Position numbers and translations under genes: made by a program. From contig NZ_AP022568.1 of NCBI RefSeq assembly GCF_010727605.1, positions 4,526,001 to 4,590,000 on the forward strand: a DNA stretch of 64,000 nt, given 5' to 3'. The notes below the pieces were generated by a model that made no database searches, was not told the origin of the DNA, and saw only the letters and a program-made list of their open reading frames with translations. This stretch comes from Mycobacterium simiae. Lineage in GTDB: Bacteria; Actinomycetota; Actinomycetes; Mycobacteriales; Mycobacteriaceae. Below, in pieces: positions 8,483 to 26,700 of the stretch. Within the stretch, counting starts at the first letter, position 1. Every line of letters starts with the position of its first letter.

Positions 8483-11400
8483 GTGGTGCGTGCCCCCGCG
8501 TGCTCGGAGGACATCCGTGCGGAGGTAGCCGAGCTGCTCGGCGTCGCTGTCGACGCCGTTGCGCCCGCCGACAACCTGATCAGCCAGGGTCTCGATTCGA
8601 TCCGGATGATGTCGCTGGCCGGTCGCTGGCGTCGCCAAGGCATCGACATCGACTTTGCCAGCCTCTCGGCCACGCCGACCATCGAGGCCTGGTCGGCGTT
8701 GGTAGCGGCAGGCTCCCACGCCCCGGCCGACGAGGCGCCCGCCATCCAGATCTCCGCCGAAGATGCCGCCGGCGAGCCATTCCCGCTCGCCCCGATGCAA
8801 CACGCCATGTGGGTGGGCCGCCACGAAGACCAACAGTTGGGCGGGGTGGCCGGGCATCTGTACGTCGAGTTCGACGGCGCCACGGTCGACCCGGATCGCC
8901 TGCGCGCCGCCGCCACCCGCTTGGCGCTGCGACACCCGATGCTGCGGGTGCGGTTCCTGCGCGACGGCACCCAGCGCATCGCCCCGGCGGACGAATGCGG
9001 AGACTTCCCGGTGGCCGTGGCGGATCTGCGGCGGCTCGACGCCGAGCGCGCCGTCGAACGGCTCGACGCCATCCGGGAGACCAAATCGCACCAGCAGCTC
9101 GACGGGGCGGTCTTCGAACTCGCGTTGACCTTGTTGCCGGGTGATCGGTCCCGGTTGCACGTCGACCTGGACATGCAAGCCGCCGACGCAATGAGTTACC
9201 GCACCCTGATGTCGGACCTCGCGTCCCTCTATAGCGGTCGCGACCTGCCTGAACTGGGTTTCACTTACCGCGAGTACCGCCAGGCGATGATGCGCGACGA
9301 CGACCGTCCCCAACCGACGCGCGAGGCCGATCGGCAGTGGTGGGCACGGCGCATTCCGCAGCTGCCCGACCCACCGATGCTGCCCACGCTCGGCGGTCGG
9401 GACTCTCGCCGCGGTATCCGGCGCTGGCATTGGCTGGACGCGCCCACCCGCGACGCCTTGTTCGCCCGCGCCCGCAGTCGCGGCATCACCCCGGCGATGG
9501 CGCTAGCCGGTGCCTTCGCCAACGTCTTGTCGCGGTGGTCGGCCTCGCCGCGATTCCTGTTAAACGTGCCGTTGTTCGGACGCCAGGCTATGCACCCCGA
9601 TGTGGACGCGGTGGTCGGCGACTTCACCTCGTCGCTGCTGCTCGACGTCGACCTCACCGATGCGGCAACACCGGCGCAGCGGGCGCGGGTAGTGCAGGAC
9701 GCCATGCAGACCGCCGCGGCGCATGCGGCCTACCCGGGGCTGTCCGTGCTGCGCGACCTGAGCCGTCATCGCGGCACCCAGGTCCTGGCGCCGGTCGTGT
9801 TCACCAGCGCGCTGGGCCTTGGCGAACTGTTCAGTGCCGAGGTCACCGAGCAATTTGGTAGGCCGGAATGGATCATCTCGCAGGGCCCACAGGTGTTGCT
9901 CGACGCCCAGGTCACCGAGTTCGACGGTGGAGTGCTGGTGAACTGGGACGTGCGTAATGGCGTGTTCGCGCCGGGTGTCATCGACGCGATGTTCGCCCAT
10001 CAGATCGACGAGCTCGCCCGGCTGGCGTCCGGTGACGAACCGTGGGAGACGTCCGGCCCGTCGGCGCTGCCGGCCGAGCAGCGCGCGGTGCGCGACGCGG
10101 TCAACGGTCGCACCGCCGAACCCAGCGGAGAAGCGTTGCACGACGGCTTCTTTCGGCAGGCCGGTCAACGACCCGACGCGCCCGCGGTGCTGTCCAGCTC
10201 CGGCAACCTCAGCTACGCGCAGCTGCGTGACCGGGTACTCGCGGTCGTCGCCGCGCTCCGCGACGCCGGGATCCGGGCCGGCGACACGGTCGCCGTGATG
10301 GGGCCGAAGACCGCCGAGCAGGTGCCCGCCGTGCTGGGCATTCTGGCCGCTGGCGCGGCGTACCTGCCGATCGGAGCCGACCAGCCGCGTGAGCGGGCGC
10401 AACGCATCCTGGAAACCGGCGAGGTGGCGCTGGCGCTGGTGTGCGGCGGCCTGCGGCCGGTCCTGCCGGTTCCGGCACTGACGCTGGCCGACGTGCTGAC
10501 CGAAAAGACGTCGGCCGCCGAGGTTCGCCCGGCCCGCGTCGATCCCGCCGCGTTGGCCTACGTGCTGTTTACCTCGGGCTCAACCGGTGAACCCAAGGGC
10601 GTCGAAGTGACGCACGACGCCGCCATGAACACGGTGGAGTTCATCGCCCGGCACTTCGAGATCGGGCCGCAGGACCGGTGCCTGGCGCTGTCGACGCTGG
10701 AAGGCGACATTTCGGTGATGGACCTGTTCGTCACGCTGCGCACCGGAGGGTCGATCGTCGTCGTCGACGAGGCGCAGCGCCGCGACCCGGACGCGTGGGC
10801 CCGGCTGATCGACACCCACCAGGTCACCGTGCTGCATTTCATGCCGGGCTGGCTGGAGATGCTGATCGAGGTGGGCCGCGGCCGGTTGTCGTCGGTACGG
10901 GTGATTCCCACCGGTGGCGACTGGGTGCGCCCCGAGATGGTTCGCCGGTTTGCGGCCGAGGCGCCCAACCTGCGCTTCGCCGGGCTCGGTGGGGCCACCG
11001 AAACGCCCACGCACAACACAATTTTCGAGGTGCGCGAGGTCGGGGCGCTGCCGGCGGAGTGGACTGCGTTGCCATTCGGAACACCACTGACCAACAACGC
11101 GTGCCGCATCGTCAGCGCCACCGGCGACGACTGTCCGGACTGGGTTCCCGGTGAGTTCTGGGTATCCGGGCGCGGCATCGCACGCGGCTATCGCGGTCGA
11201 CCCGATCTCACCGCGGAGCGTTTCGTCGAGCACGACGGCCGGCGGTGGTACCGCACCGGCGACTTGGCCAGGTATTGGCCGGACGGCACCATCGAGTTCG
11301 TCGGACGGGCCGACCATCGGGTCAAGATCAGCGGGTACCGGGTCGAACTCGGTGAGGTCGAGGCTGCCATCCGCCGCGTGCCGGGAGTGCGGATCGCCGT

Positions 11401-12025
11401 CGCGGCCGTGCTGTCCGCGTCGGATGAATCGGAGATCCTGGCCGCGGCCGTCCGGGCGGAGACCCCGGGGGATCCCGACGTAAGTCCAGAACGGATCCGC
11501 CGGGCCCTCGCCGATGTGCTTCCCGCACATATGATTCCGCGTCACATCACGCTGGTGGACGACATCCCGTTCACCGACGGCGGCAAGATCGACCGCCGTG
11601 CCGTCGCCGCCGCGCTGGCGGCCGTGGTTCGCGGGGCAGACATCGATAGGCCCGGCTACCGCGCCCCGTCGACGGCGCTGGAATCCGCACTCGCCGGCAT
11701 CATCGCCGACCTGCTGGCCCGCGACCGTGTCGGCGTCGACGATGACTTCTTCGCCCTCGGCGGCGACTCGGTGTTGGCCACCCAGGCGGTGGCGCGCATT
11801 CGCTCCTGGCTGGACAGCCCCGATGTCATGGTCGCCGACATCTTCGCCAACCGAACCGTCTCGGCACTCGGCGCGGTGTTGCTGCGCCGCGAGCGCGACC
11901 CCGGCCGGCTCAACCAGGTCGCCGAGTTGTATCTGGAGGTTATCGGCATGGATGCCGACGCGGTGGAACGCGCCTCGCAACGGCCAGCTGACATCGAAGC
12001 GGCCCAGGAGCGTTCCGCAACATGA
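8483..12025 (+). CDS. mbtB: Mycobactin NRPS MbtB (ArCP-Cy-A-PCP)
   Basis: A 1180-residue synthetase that accepts salicylate from MbtA, activates serine or threonine, and cyclises the product to the hydroxyphenyl-oxazoline. Domains in order: aryl carrier protein with Ser39 in QGLDSIRMM; heterocyclisation domain starting FPLAPMQHAMWVGR and carrying the Dx4DxxS motif DMQAADAMS at Asp230-Ser238; adenylation domain with FTSGSTGEPKG near residue 696; and peptidyl carrier with Ser1096 in LGGDSVLA. The GTG at 8483 follows GGGAGGAGAG. There is no thioesterase at the C-terminus, unlike the longer MbtB of M. tuberculosis (about 1414 residues as I recall); that function is the next gene, mbtT, whose ATG overlaps this stop. 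Confidence 0.95.
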   Translation: MVRAPACSEDIRAEVAELLGVAVDAVAPADNLISQGLDSIRMMSLAGRWRRQGIDIDFASLSATPTIEAWSALVAAGSHAPADEAPAIQISAEDAAGEPFPLAPMQHAMWVGRHEDQQLGGVAGHLYVEFDGATVDPDRLRAAATRLALRHPMLRVRFLRDGTQRIAPADECGDFPVAVADLRRLDAERAVERLDAIRETKSHQQLDGAVFELALTLLPGDRSRLHVDLDMQAADAMSYRTLMSDLASLYSGRDLPELGFTYREYRQAMMRDDDRPQPTREADRQWWARRIPQLPDPPMLPTLGGRDSRRGIRRWHWLDAPTRDALFARARSRGITPAMALAGAFANVLSRWSASPRFLLNVPLFGRQAMHPDVDAVVGDFTSSLLLDVDLTDAATPAQRARVVQDAMQTAAAHAAYPGLSVLRDLSRHRGTQVLAPVVFTSALGLGELFSAEVTEQFGRPEWIISQGPQVLLDAQVTEFDGGVLVNWDVRNGVFAPGVIDAMFAHQIDELARLASGDEPWETSGPSALPAEQRAVRDAVNGRTAEPSGEALHDGFFRQAGQRPDAPAVLSSSGNLSYAQLRDRVLAVVAALRDAGIRAGDTVAVMGPKTAEQVPAVLGILAAGAAYLPIGADQPRERAQRILETGEVALALVCGGLRPVLPVPALTLADVLTEKTSAAEVRPARVDPAALAYVLFTSGSTGEPKGVEVTHDAAMNTVEFIARHFEIGPQDRCLALSTLEGDISVMDLFVTLRTGGSIVVVDEAQRRDPDAWARLIDTHQVTVLHFMPGWLEMLIEVGRGRLSSVRVIPTGGDWVRPEMVRRFAAEAPNLRFAGLGGATETPTHNTIFEVREVGALPAEWTALPFGTPLTNNACRIVSATGDDCPDWVPGEFWVSGRGIARGYRGRPDLTAERFVEHDGRRWYRTGDLARYWPDGTIEFVGRADHRVKISGYRVELGEVEAAIRRVPGVRIAVAAVLSASDESEILAAAVRAETPGDPDVSPERIRRALADVLPAHMIPRHITLVDDIPFTDGGKIDRRAVAAALAAVVRGADIDRPGYRAPSTALESALAGIIADLLARDRVGVDDDFFALGGDSVLATQAVARIRSWLDSPDVMVADIFANRTVSALGAVLLRRERDPGRLNQVAELYLEVIGMDADAVERASQRPADIEAAQERSAT

Positions 12026-12786
12026 CATTCCGCGACCTGATCAGCATGCCCGCGACTTTTCCGTCCTGGGTCAAGCGGCTACCGCGGCCCGACGGTCAAC
12101 CGTCGGCCGGCGCCGTCGTGGTCTTCCCGCACGCCGGGGCTGCCGCCGCAAGCTATCGGGTGCTGGCCACGGCCCTGTCCGCCGAGGCCGACACCTTCGT
12201 CGTGCAATACCCGCAGCGAGCCGACCGGCTCGCCGACCCTGCCCACGAAACCGTGCACGATCTTGCCCGTGGGCTTTTCGACGCCGCGCCGTGGCGCAGC
12301 GTCGCACCGCTGCGATTGTTCGGGCACAGCATGGGTGCCGTGGTGGCGTTTGAGTTCGCTTGTGTCGCCGAAGAACACGACGTCGCTGTGCACAAACTAT
12401 GGGCGTCGGCGGGTCCGCCGCCGTGTGTCGTCGCCGACATGCCCGAGCTGCCCACCAGCGATGACGGTGTGCTCGCCGAGATCGCCGATCTGGGTGGCAC
12501 CGCCCCCGAACTCCTTGCCGACGAAGAGTTTTCCGAACTGCTCACCACCGCCATGCGGGCCGACTACCAAGCGTTCAATCGCTACGATCCCAGCCCCGAC
12601 ATCCGCATCGCTACGGATATCCATGTCCTCGGCGGCCGCGCTGATCACCGCATCGGGATCGATGTTCTACGTCAGTGGGAACGCCACACTGCCGGATCCT
12701 TCCAGCTCTCGCTGTACGACGGCGGCCATTTCTACGTCTACGACCACGTCCAGACGATCGCCGCGCAGGTCAATTCCGATGTCTGA
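12022..12786 (+). CDS. mbtT: Mycobactin thioesterase MbtT
   Basis: A 254-residue alpha/beta-hydrolase of the type II thioesterase family (GrsT/EntH-like). The nucleophile elbow is GHSMGAVVAFEF, and the C-terminal DGGHFYVYDH holds the catalytic histidine. Such enzymes clear mis-loaded or stalled groups from carrier domains of NRPS and PKS proteins, here most likely MbtB to MbtF. The ATG overlaps the mbtB stop by four bases and the C-terminus overlaps mbtC by eight, so translation is coupled. A release role is less likely, because chain release is expected at MbtF by cyclisation. Confidence 0.9.
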   Translation: MTFRDLISMPATFPSWVKRLPRPDGQPSAGAVVVFPHAGAAAASYRVLATALSAEADTFVVQYPQRADRLADPAHETVHDLARGLFDAAPWRSVAPLRLFGHSMGAVVAFEFACVAEEHDVAVHKLWASAGPPPCVVADMPELPTSDDGVLAEIADLGGTAPELLADEEFSELLTTAMRADYQAFNRYDPSPDIRIATDIHVLGGRADHRIGIDVLRQWERHTAGSFQLSLYDGGHFYVYDHVQTIAAQVNSDV

Positions 12787-14110
12787 CAACGACTTTGACC
12801 AGCGCATCGGGACGATAGCGCGGGACCCGGTGGTGATCGTCGGGATGGCTGTCGAAGCGCCCGGCGGCATTGACACCGCCGACGGCTACTGGGACCTGCT
12901 GGCACACGGCCGCGAGGCGTTGGGACCGTTCCCGACCGACCGCGGCTGGCCGGTAGCAGAGTTGCTGGCCGGATCACGGCGAAGCGGATTCAAGCAAATC
13001 CACGACCGGGGTGGATTCCTATGCGGCGCAGCCACGTTCGATCCGGAATTCTTCGGTATCTCGCCGCGGGAGGCCGTCGCGATGGACCCCCAGCAACGGG
13101 TAACGCTGCGGGTGTCGTGGCGTGCGCTGGAAAACAGCGGCATTAACCCCGACGACCTCGCCGGCCACGATGTGGGCTGCTACGTCGGCGCGTCGATGAC
13201 GGGGTACGGCCCCCAGATGGCCGAATTCTCCCGGCACAGCGGGCATCTGCTCGCCGGGACCGCCCTGAGCGTTATCTCGGGTCGGGTCGCGTACACGCTG
13301 GGGCTGACCGGACCAGCGCTCACCCTCGACTCCTCCTGCGCCTCCGCGCTCGTCGCCTTCCACGTGGCGGTGCGTGCCCTGCAAGACGGCGATTGCGACC
13401 TGGCGCTGGCCGGCGGGGTCAACGTGTTGGGTTCGCCGGGCTTCTTCGTCGAGTTCTCCAAGCAACATGCGCTCTCCGACGACGGCTACTGCCGTCCCTA
13501 CAGTGCACAGGCCAGCGGAACGGTATGGGCCGAGGGAGCGGCGATGTTTGTGCTGCAACGCAAATCGGACGCGGAGCGGGACGGGCGGCAAGTCCTGGCC
13601 GAAGTCCGTGCCTCCGCCGTCAACCAGGACGGCCGTAGCGCCGGGCTGTCCGCGCCCAGCGGCGACGCGCAGGTGCGGCTGTTCCGGCGAGCAATCGACC
13701 AGGCCGGCATCAAGCCCGACGAGGTGGGCATGATCGAGGGTCACGGCACCGGTACCCGCCTGGGCGATCGCACCGAATTGCGCTCCCTGGCAGCGACCTA
13801 CGGCGACATCGAGGAAGGCACCGGGGCCTTGCTGGGATCGGTCAAGTCGAACGTGGGTCACTCGCTGGCCGCCGCCGGTGCCCTGGGGCTGGCCAAAGTT
13901 CTGGTGTCGGCGGAACACGGGGCCATCCCGCCCACACTGCACGCCACCGAGCCCAGTCCCGAAATCGATTGGGATCGGCAAGGTCTGCGACTCGCCCGAA
14001 CGTTGACGCCGTGGCCGGCCATCGCGGGGGAGCGGACCGCGGCGGTATCGGCGTTCGGGATCGCCGGCACCAACGCCCACCTGATCGTCTCCGCGCCGGA
14101 GGTGGCATAG
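12779..14110 (+). CDS. mbtC: Mycobactin polyketide ketosynthase MbtC
   Basis: A 443-residue free-standing type I ketosynthase. The catalytic triad is visible: Cys187 in LDSSCASALVAF, His322 in EGHGTGTRLGD, and His361 in KSNVGHSLAAAG. With MbtD it adds the malonyl-derived unit that becomes the beta-hydroxy acid linker of mycobactin. The ATG at 12779 lies inside the end of mbtT (eight-base overlap), and the open frame extends upstream only as a shadow of mbtT. The stop TAG at 14108-14110 shares its last base with the mbtD GTG. Confidence 0.94.
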   Translation: MSDNDFDQRIGTIARDPVVIVGMAVEAPGGIDTADGYWDLLAHGREALGPFPTDRGWPVAELLAGSRRSGFKQIHDRGGFLCGAATFDPEFFGISPREAVAMDPQQRVTLRVSWRALENSGINPDDLAGHDVGCYVGASMTGYGPQMAEFSRHSGHLLAGTALSVISGRVAYTLGLTGPALTLDSSCASALVAFHVAVRALQDGDCDLALAGGVNVLGSPGFFVEFSKQHALSDDGYCRPYSAQASGTVWAEGAAMFVLQRKSDAERDGRQVLAEVRASAVNQDGRSAGLSAPSGDAQVRLFRRAIDQAGIKPDEVGMIEGHGTGTRLGDRTELRSLAATYGDIEEGTGALLGSVKSNVGHSLAAAGALGLAKVLVSAEHGAIPPTLHATEPSPEIDWDRQGLRLARTLTPWPAIAGERTAAVSAFGIAGTNAHLIVSAPEVA

Positions 14111-17100
14111 TGCTCGAGCATCCCTTGCCCGACGGACGTGTCCCGGTGCTGCTGTCCGCGCACGACAAGGAGCTCGTCCGCCAAGACGCCGCCGCCGTCC
14201 TCGACTACCTGGACCGCAACGCGCTCGGCACGCCGGACGCGGCGCTCGCGATCGGTTCGACTCTGTTGCGACTGCGTCGGGTCAGGCGGCACCGGGCGGT
14301 GCTCCGGGCCGCCGACCGCGCCGAGCTCGTCGCGGGCCTGACCGCGCTGGCGCGTGCCGAGGAGCACCCGCTGATCAGCTGGTCGGCGCGCGCCAGCGCG
14401 CCTCGGATCGCCTTCGTGGTCGCCGGGCAGGGCAATCAATGGCAGGCGATGGGCGCCGACGCCTACCGCCAACTCGCCACGTATCGAGCGACCGCTGACG
14501 AGTGCGGGCAGGCGTTCCTGGACGCCGGGTTGTCCTCGCCGCTGCCGTATCTGGTGGGGGAGCTGGACCGGAACTGGTCGCGCACCGAGATCCAGGGCGC
14601 GCAGTTCACCCACGCGGTCAGCCTGGCCGCGGTCTGGCACTCCTGGGGAATCCGTCCGGAAGTCACCCTCGGGCACAGCCTCGGCGAGGTGGCGGCGGCC
14701 TACCTGGCGGCGACCATCACGCTGGCGGACGCCGTCGCCCTGATCGGTGCGCGGGCCGGCGTCGTCGACCGGCTGACGGGGCGGTACGCGATGGCGGTGC
14801 TGGGTGTCGGCGTCGACGAGGCGGAGTCCGTGCTGGCCGATGCTCCGGGCTGGCTGGAAGTCTCCGCGGTCAACGGCCCCTCGTCGACGGTGGTGTCCGG
14901 CGACGCCGACTCGGTGGCCGCGGCGGCGCAGTTGGCCCAACGCCGGGGCATCTTCGCTCATCAACTGACCGTCGATTACCCGGGCCACACCAGTGCACTG
15001 CGCCAACTGCGCACTGCTCTGATCGAATTGATCCCCGACTCGGCGTTTCGGCCCTCGGGCGTCCGGTTCGTCGGTTCCACGTTCGGCAACGAGGTGGCCA
15101 GTGACACGAAATTTTCCGAATACTGGTATGAAAACCTCTGCGGCACCGTCCGATTCGATCGAGCCGTGCGCTACGCACGCACCGCCGGAATCGACACGTT
15201 CGTCGAGCTGTCGGCACATCCATCGCTGCTGTACCCGCTCGCCGACATGCTCGGCGAGGAAGCGGCGGTCATCGTCGGATCCGGGCACCGTGATAAATCG
15301 ATCGCCGACTCGCTTTCGGCGAGCCTGGCCGCCGTCGCAACCGCGGACCCCGGCACCTCGTGGGCGCACGCCCTGCCCGGCCGTCCGTTGCCGCCGCTGC
15401 GCCGGTTCCCCAACGCCCCGATGCGCGCGGTGCATCTCTGGGCGACAGCCGAACCACTGACCGACACGGCAGGGCCGCCCGCCCTCACCGTCGCCGTCGA
15501 AACCTGGCAGCCGCCGCCGACGGTGGGGGCAGGGGCCCCGGCCGACACAACCGGTTGCGGCATCGGATTTTTCGGCGAGGCATCGGCGGCGCCGTTGACC
15601 CAGCAGCTGATCGACGCCGTCGCCCGGCACGGCGGCGGCCGGGCGGTGCCGCTGCGCGAGGCGGAGATCGCCGTGGTGATCGCGCCCGAACTCGACCAGC
15701 TGGACGCCGGCGCGGCCATCGAACAGATCGGCGGGCGGCCCGACGCGGGGCTGCCTGACTACGCCGCGGTCATCGGCCCGCGTTGCCGGGCGGTGTGGTT
15801 GCTCACCGCCGGCGCCGAACGGGTCGATTCCCCGGCGGCGGACGTCGCGCCGGCGCAGGCGGCGCTGGCCGCCATGCATCGTAGCGTCGGTTTCGAATTC
15901 CCGGACCAGGCCTTCGCCCACCTGGATCTGCCCGGCCGCGATCTCGACGCCGCCACCGCACTGGCGGTCATCGACGCGCTGCTCGGCGACGCCGGCGAAG
16001 TCGCGCTACGCGGGGCCGAGTCGCCCCGCCGTTATGTGCGGACGTTCCGGGAGTGCCGCGAAGCGGCGGCCCGGCGGCCGTTGGACGCCGCCGCGCTGGA
16101 CCACGTGGTGATCACCGGCGGCAGCGGCGCCATCGGGTTGCAGTACGCGCGATACTGCATCGAGCAGGGCGCCCGGATCGTAACCTTGTTGAGTCGCAAC
16201 GGTGTTGAGCCGGACGCGCTGGCGCGGCTCGCCGACAACCACGACGCGCTGATCCAGGCTCCATTGTGCGACATCACCGATCGCGCCGACCTGTCCGCCG
16301 TCGCCGCCGACTACGCCGGCTCCGGTGCGTCCTTGTTGATTCACACCGCCGGTATCGCCAGGGCCGTCGCCCGCACGGACCTCACCGGCACGGACGTGGC
16401 AGCGGTGTGCGCGGCGAAGGTGCGTGGGCTGGCGCTACTGGCCGAGGTCTGGCCGGCCCGGCCCGACTGCCGCATCCTGGCCTGTTCGTCCGTGTTCGGC
16501 GTGTGGGGCGGCGACAACCACGCCGCGTACGCGGCATCCAACCGGATGCTCGACGTGCTGGCGAGCCAACTGCGGGCCCGAGGCCGGGATTGCATGGCGA
16601 TTCGCTGGGGTCTGTGGCAAGCGGCCGGGGTGGTGGCGGCCAACGAAATCGCTCGCACCGAGCGCTCCGGCCTGATCGCGATGGACCCGGAACTGGCCAT
16701 CGCCGCCAGCCTCTACCGGTACGCCGACGACCCGTTGATCTTCGAGGCTGACTTCGACCGGCTCGCGGTCTTCTTCGAAAGCCAGGGAATGGCAATGCCA
16801 TTCGGCGGCGTCGACGACAACGAACAATCCCAGACCGTCGACGGCGCGGCGGCCAAGCCGCTTGCCGACGTGGTGTGCGGCGAGTTGGCCGCCACCTTGC
16901 ACCTGGGTGAGCCGTCAGCGATCGACCCGGGTGCGTCCCTGATCGACCTCGGCGTGGACTCGCTACTCGCCCTCGATCTGCGTAAACGCCTGCGGCGTCG
17001 GGTCGGCAGCTCGGTTCCCGTGGCACGCATGCTCGGCGGCATCACCGTGCACGAATTGATCGAGGCGTTGGGTGCCGATGCGATTGGCGCACCACTCGAT

Positions 17101-17132
17101 GCTCGCGATGCTAGAAAGGTTGGACTCTCAGC

Positions 17133-17136
<4 letters not shown>
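14110..17136 (+). CDS. mbtD: Mycobactin polyketide synthase MbtD (AT-KR-ACP)
   Basis: A 1008-residue partial PKS module completing MbtC. The acyltransferase has its nucleophile Ser190 in [13 protein letters not shown] long linker follows, then a ketoreductase with [15 protein letters not shown] near residue 670 and a Ser/Tyr/Asn region (ACSSVFG...HAAYAASN), and an acyl carrier with phosphopantetheine Ser951 in [11 protein letters not shown]. It loads the extender unit, extends with MbtC, and reduces the keto group to the beta-hydroxyl found in mycobactins. The GTG start shares one base with the mbtC stop and is preceded by GGAGGTGG. The stop overlaps the mbtE start (GTGA). Confidence 0.93.
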
Positions 17137-23728
<6,592 letters not shown>

Positions 23729-23732
<4 letters not shown>

Positions 23733-26700
23733 CCGCGACACGATCCGATGTCGCGCCCGACATCGAGGACGTCATGGCGCTAAGCCCCCTGCAAGAGGGC
23801 TTGTATTCACTGTCCGCGCTGACCGAGTTCGTCGCGGGTGAGGACGACCCGTACCTGATCGGGATGGCCGCCGACATCTCGGGTGCACTCGACGTCGCGT
23901 TGTTGCATGACTGCGCCACAAAGATGTTGGTGCGGCACCCGAACCTGCGTGCCAGTTTCTTCAGCCGCGGCATCGCCCGCCCGGTGCAGATCGTGCCGTC
24001 GCGATTCGACCTGCCGTGGCGCGTCGTCACCGCCTCGCCGCAGGACCTGCCGGGCTTGGAGGCGGCCGAGCGGCGGCGCCCGTTCGACCTGGAACACGGC
24101 CCGGCGATCCGCTTCCTGCTCATCGAATTGCCGGGACCACGTTGGCGTTTGGTGATCACCGCGCACCACATCGTCATCGACGGCTGGTCGCTTCCGGTGT
24201 TCGTCAACGAGCTGATGATCCTGTACGGGGCGAGCGGAGATCCCGCCGCGCTGCCCGTCGCCGCGCGGCCGTACCGGGACTACATCGGCTGGCTTGCCGG
24301 CCGCGATCCCGAGGCGAGTCAACGAGTTTGGCGCCAACACCTGGCCGGGCTCACCGGACCCACCCTGCTGGCCGCCGCGCTGGGCTCCACCGAGGCAGGC
24401 GACGGACGCCGACCCGGACTTCCGCGCACCACCGAGCTGCGGCTACCACCCGAGGCCGCCGAACGCCTGGTCGACGGAACCCGCTCGCGGGGAATCACTC
24501 TCAACACGCTGATGCAGACGGCGTGGGCGCTGGTGCTGTCGCGGCTGACCGACAGCGACGATGTGGTTTTCGGGGTCACCGTCTCCGGCAGACCACCCGA
24601 ACTCGCCGGTGTCGAGACGATGATCGGTCTGTTCATCAACACCGTGCCGATGCGGGTGCGGCTGGATCCGGCCGTCGGCGTCGGGGAGCAGTGCCGCGCG
24701 GTGCAGCGTACGGCCGCGCTGCTGCGCGAGCACGGCTATCTCGGGCATGCCCAGCTGCGAGCACTCGGGGGGGTGGGGGAGATGTTCGACACCCTGCTCG
24801 TATACGAGAACTTTCCGATGAACGGACTGGTCGCGGGCGGCGAATTGACCGTCGGGGGGGCCATATTCCGCCCGTCGACGCTGGAGAGCCTGTCCCACTT
24901 CCCGATCGCGGTCGCCGCCCACATGGAGGGCCGCGAGCTGGTGGTGCTGATCGAGGTGCGCGACGGCGCGCTGGGCGCGACCAGCGCCGAACGGCTGGGC
25001 CGGCGACTGTTGGGCACCGCCGAACGGCTACTGCAGCACTGGGACCGGCCGCTGCGCGCGGTCAGCGTGCTGTTCGACGACGAGCACATCGGCCCGAATG
25101 GTGCAGAGCCGCGGGCTCCCCAGGTCGGCATACACACCCGCTTCGCCGCGGCCGCGGTGGCGGCCCCGGACAACGTCGCGGTCAGCTGGGCCGGCGGCAC
25201 ACTGACCTACCGCGAACTCGACGCCCGCGCCAACCGGCTCGCCGCGTGCCTTTCGGCCCGTGGGGTGCGGTCCGAGACACCGGTCGCCATCAGGCTTTCC
25301 CGCGGCCCGCAATACATCGAGGCGATACTCGCGGTGCTGAAAGCCGGCGGCATCTGTGTGCCGATGGAACCGGGCCTGCCTCCCGACCGGGTCCGATCGA
25401 TCGTGCGGCAGAGCGGGGCGACGGTCATCCTCGACGCGGCGTTGGTGCGGGAACTGTTGGACAACGGCGGGCCCGGTGGCACCGGCTTCCGGCCGGTCGA
25501 CGTCACCGCAGCACAAGCCGCGTACCTGGTCTTCACCTCTGGTACGACCGGAGAACCCAAGGGGGTCATAGGAACGCACGCGGCCCTCGGCGCCTACGCC
25601 GACGACCACCTGCGCAGCGTGCTGCGGCCCGCCGCAACTCGGCTGGATCGCCCGCTGCGGATCGCCCACGCCTGGTCGTTCGCCTTCGATGCCGCCTGGC
25701 AGCCGCTGGTCGCGTTGCTCGACGGCCACGCGGTGCACGTCGTCGACGAACAGACCCAAACCGATGCCGAGGCACTCGTCGCCACGATCGCCGATCATCG
25801 CATCGACATGATCGACACGACACCGTCGATGTTCGCCCAACTGACCGCGTGCGGCCTGCTGACGACCGTTCCCCTGGCCGTGCTGGCGCTGGGCGGTGAA
25901 GCCCTCGGCAGCGCGGCGTGGACGCTGATCCGCGACGAATGCGCGGCAACCGGGTCGCGGGCCTACAACTGTTACGGCCCCACCGAAACGACCGTCGAGG
26001 CCGTGGTCGCCGACATCACGGAGTACGACGAACCCGCGATCGGACGACCCACCCGGCACACCCGCGCCTACGTGCTGGATTCCCAGCTGCGTCCGGTACC
26101 GGTCGGGGCGACCGGCGAACTCTATCTGGCCGGTGCCCAGCTGGCCCGGGGCTACCAGGAGCGCCCGGGCGAGACGAGCCATCGATTCGTCGCCGACCCG
26201 TTCGCGACCGGCGCGCGGATGTACCGCACCGGCGATTTGGTGCGCCGGGGATCCGGCGGCGCACTGCACTACGTGGGACGTGCCGACACGCAGGTGAAGA
26301 TCCGCGGCTATCGGGTCGAGCCGGGCGAGATCGCCGCCGCGCTCGAATCGCATCCCGGCGTCCAACAGGCCGGCGTGCTCGTGCGCCGGCAGCAGACGAC
26401 GGCGCGGTTGACCGCCTACGTGGTGATGTCCGACGCGGTCCAACACCGACCGACGGCGGCGCAGTTACGGGGCATGCTCGGTTCTCGGTTGCCGCGCTAC
26501 ATGATTCCACAGCACATCGTCGTGGTCGACGAAATCCCACTGACCGCCAACGGCAAACTGGACGAAGCCGCGCTCGGCGCACTCGATGCCCCTGGGGCGA
26601 CCAACGCCGCCCATGCCGAGCCGGAAACACCGACCGAAGCCGCACTGGCGGAACTGCTTTCGGAAATACTGCAGCTGCCACGGGTCGACGTGACCGCGGA

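Noticed and set aside
13858..15921. Long minus-strand open frame of 687 codons opposite mbtC/mbtD
   Set aside because: It is antisense to the AT domain of MbtD, Arg/Gly-rich with no family motif, and arises because high-GC codon use removes stops from the opposite strand.
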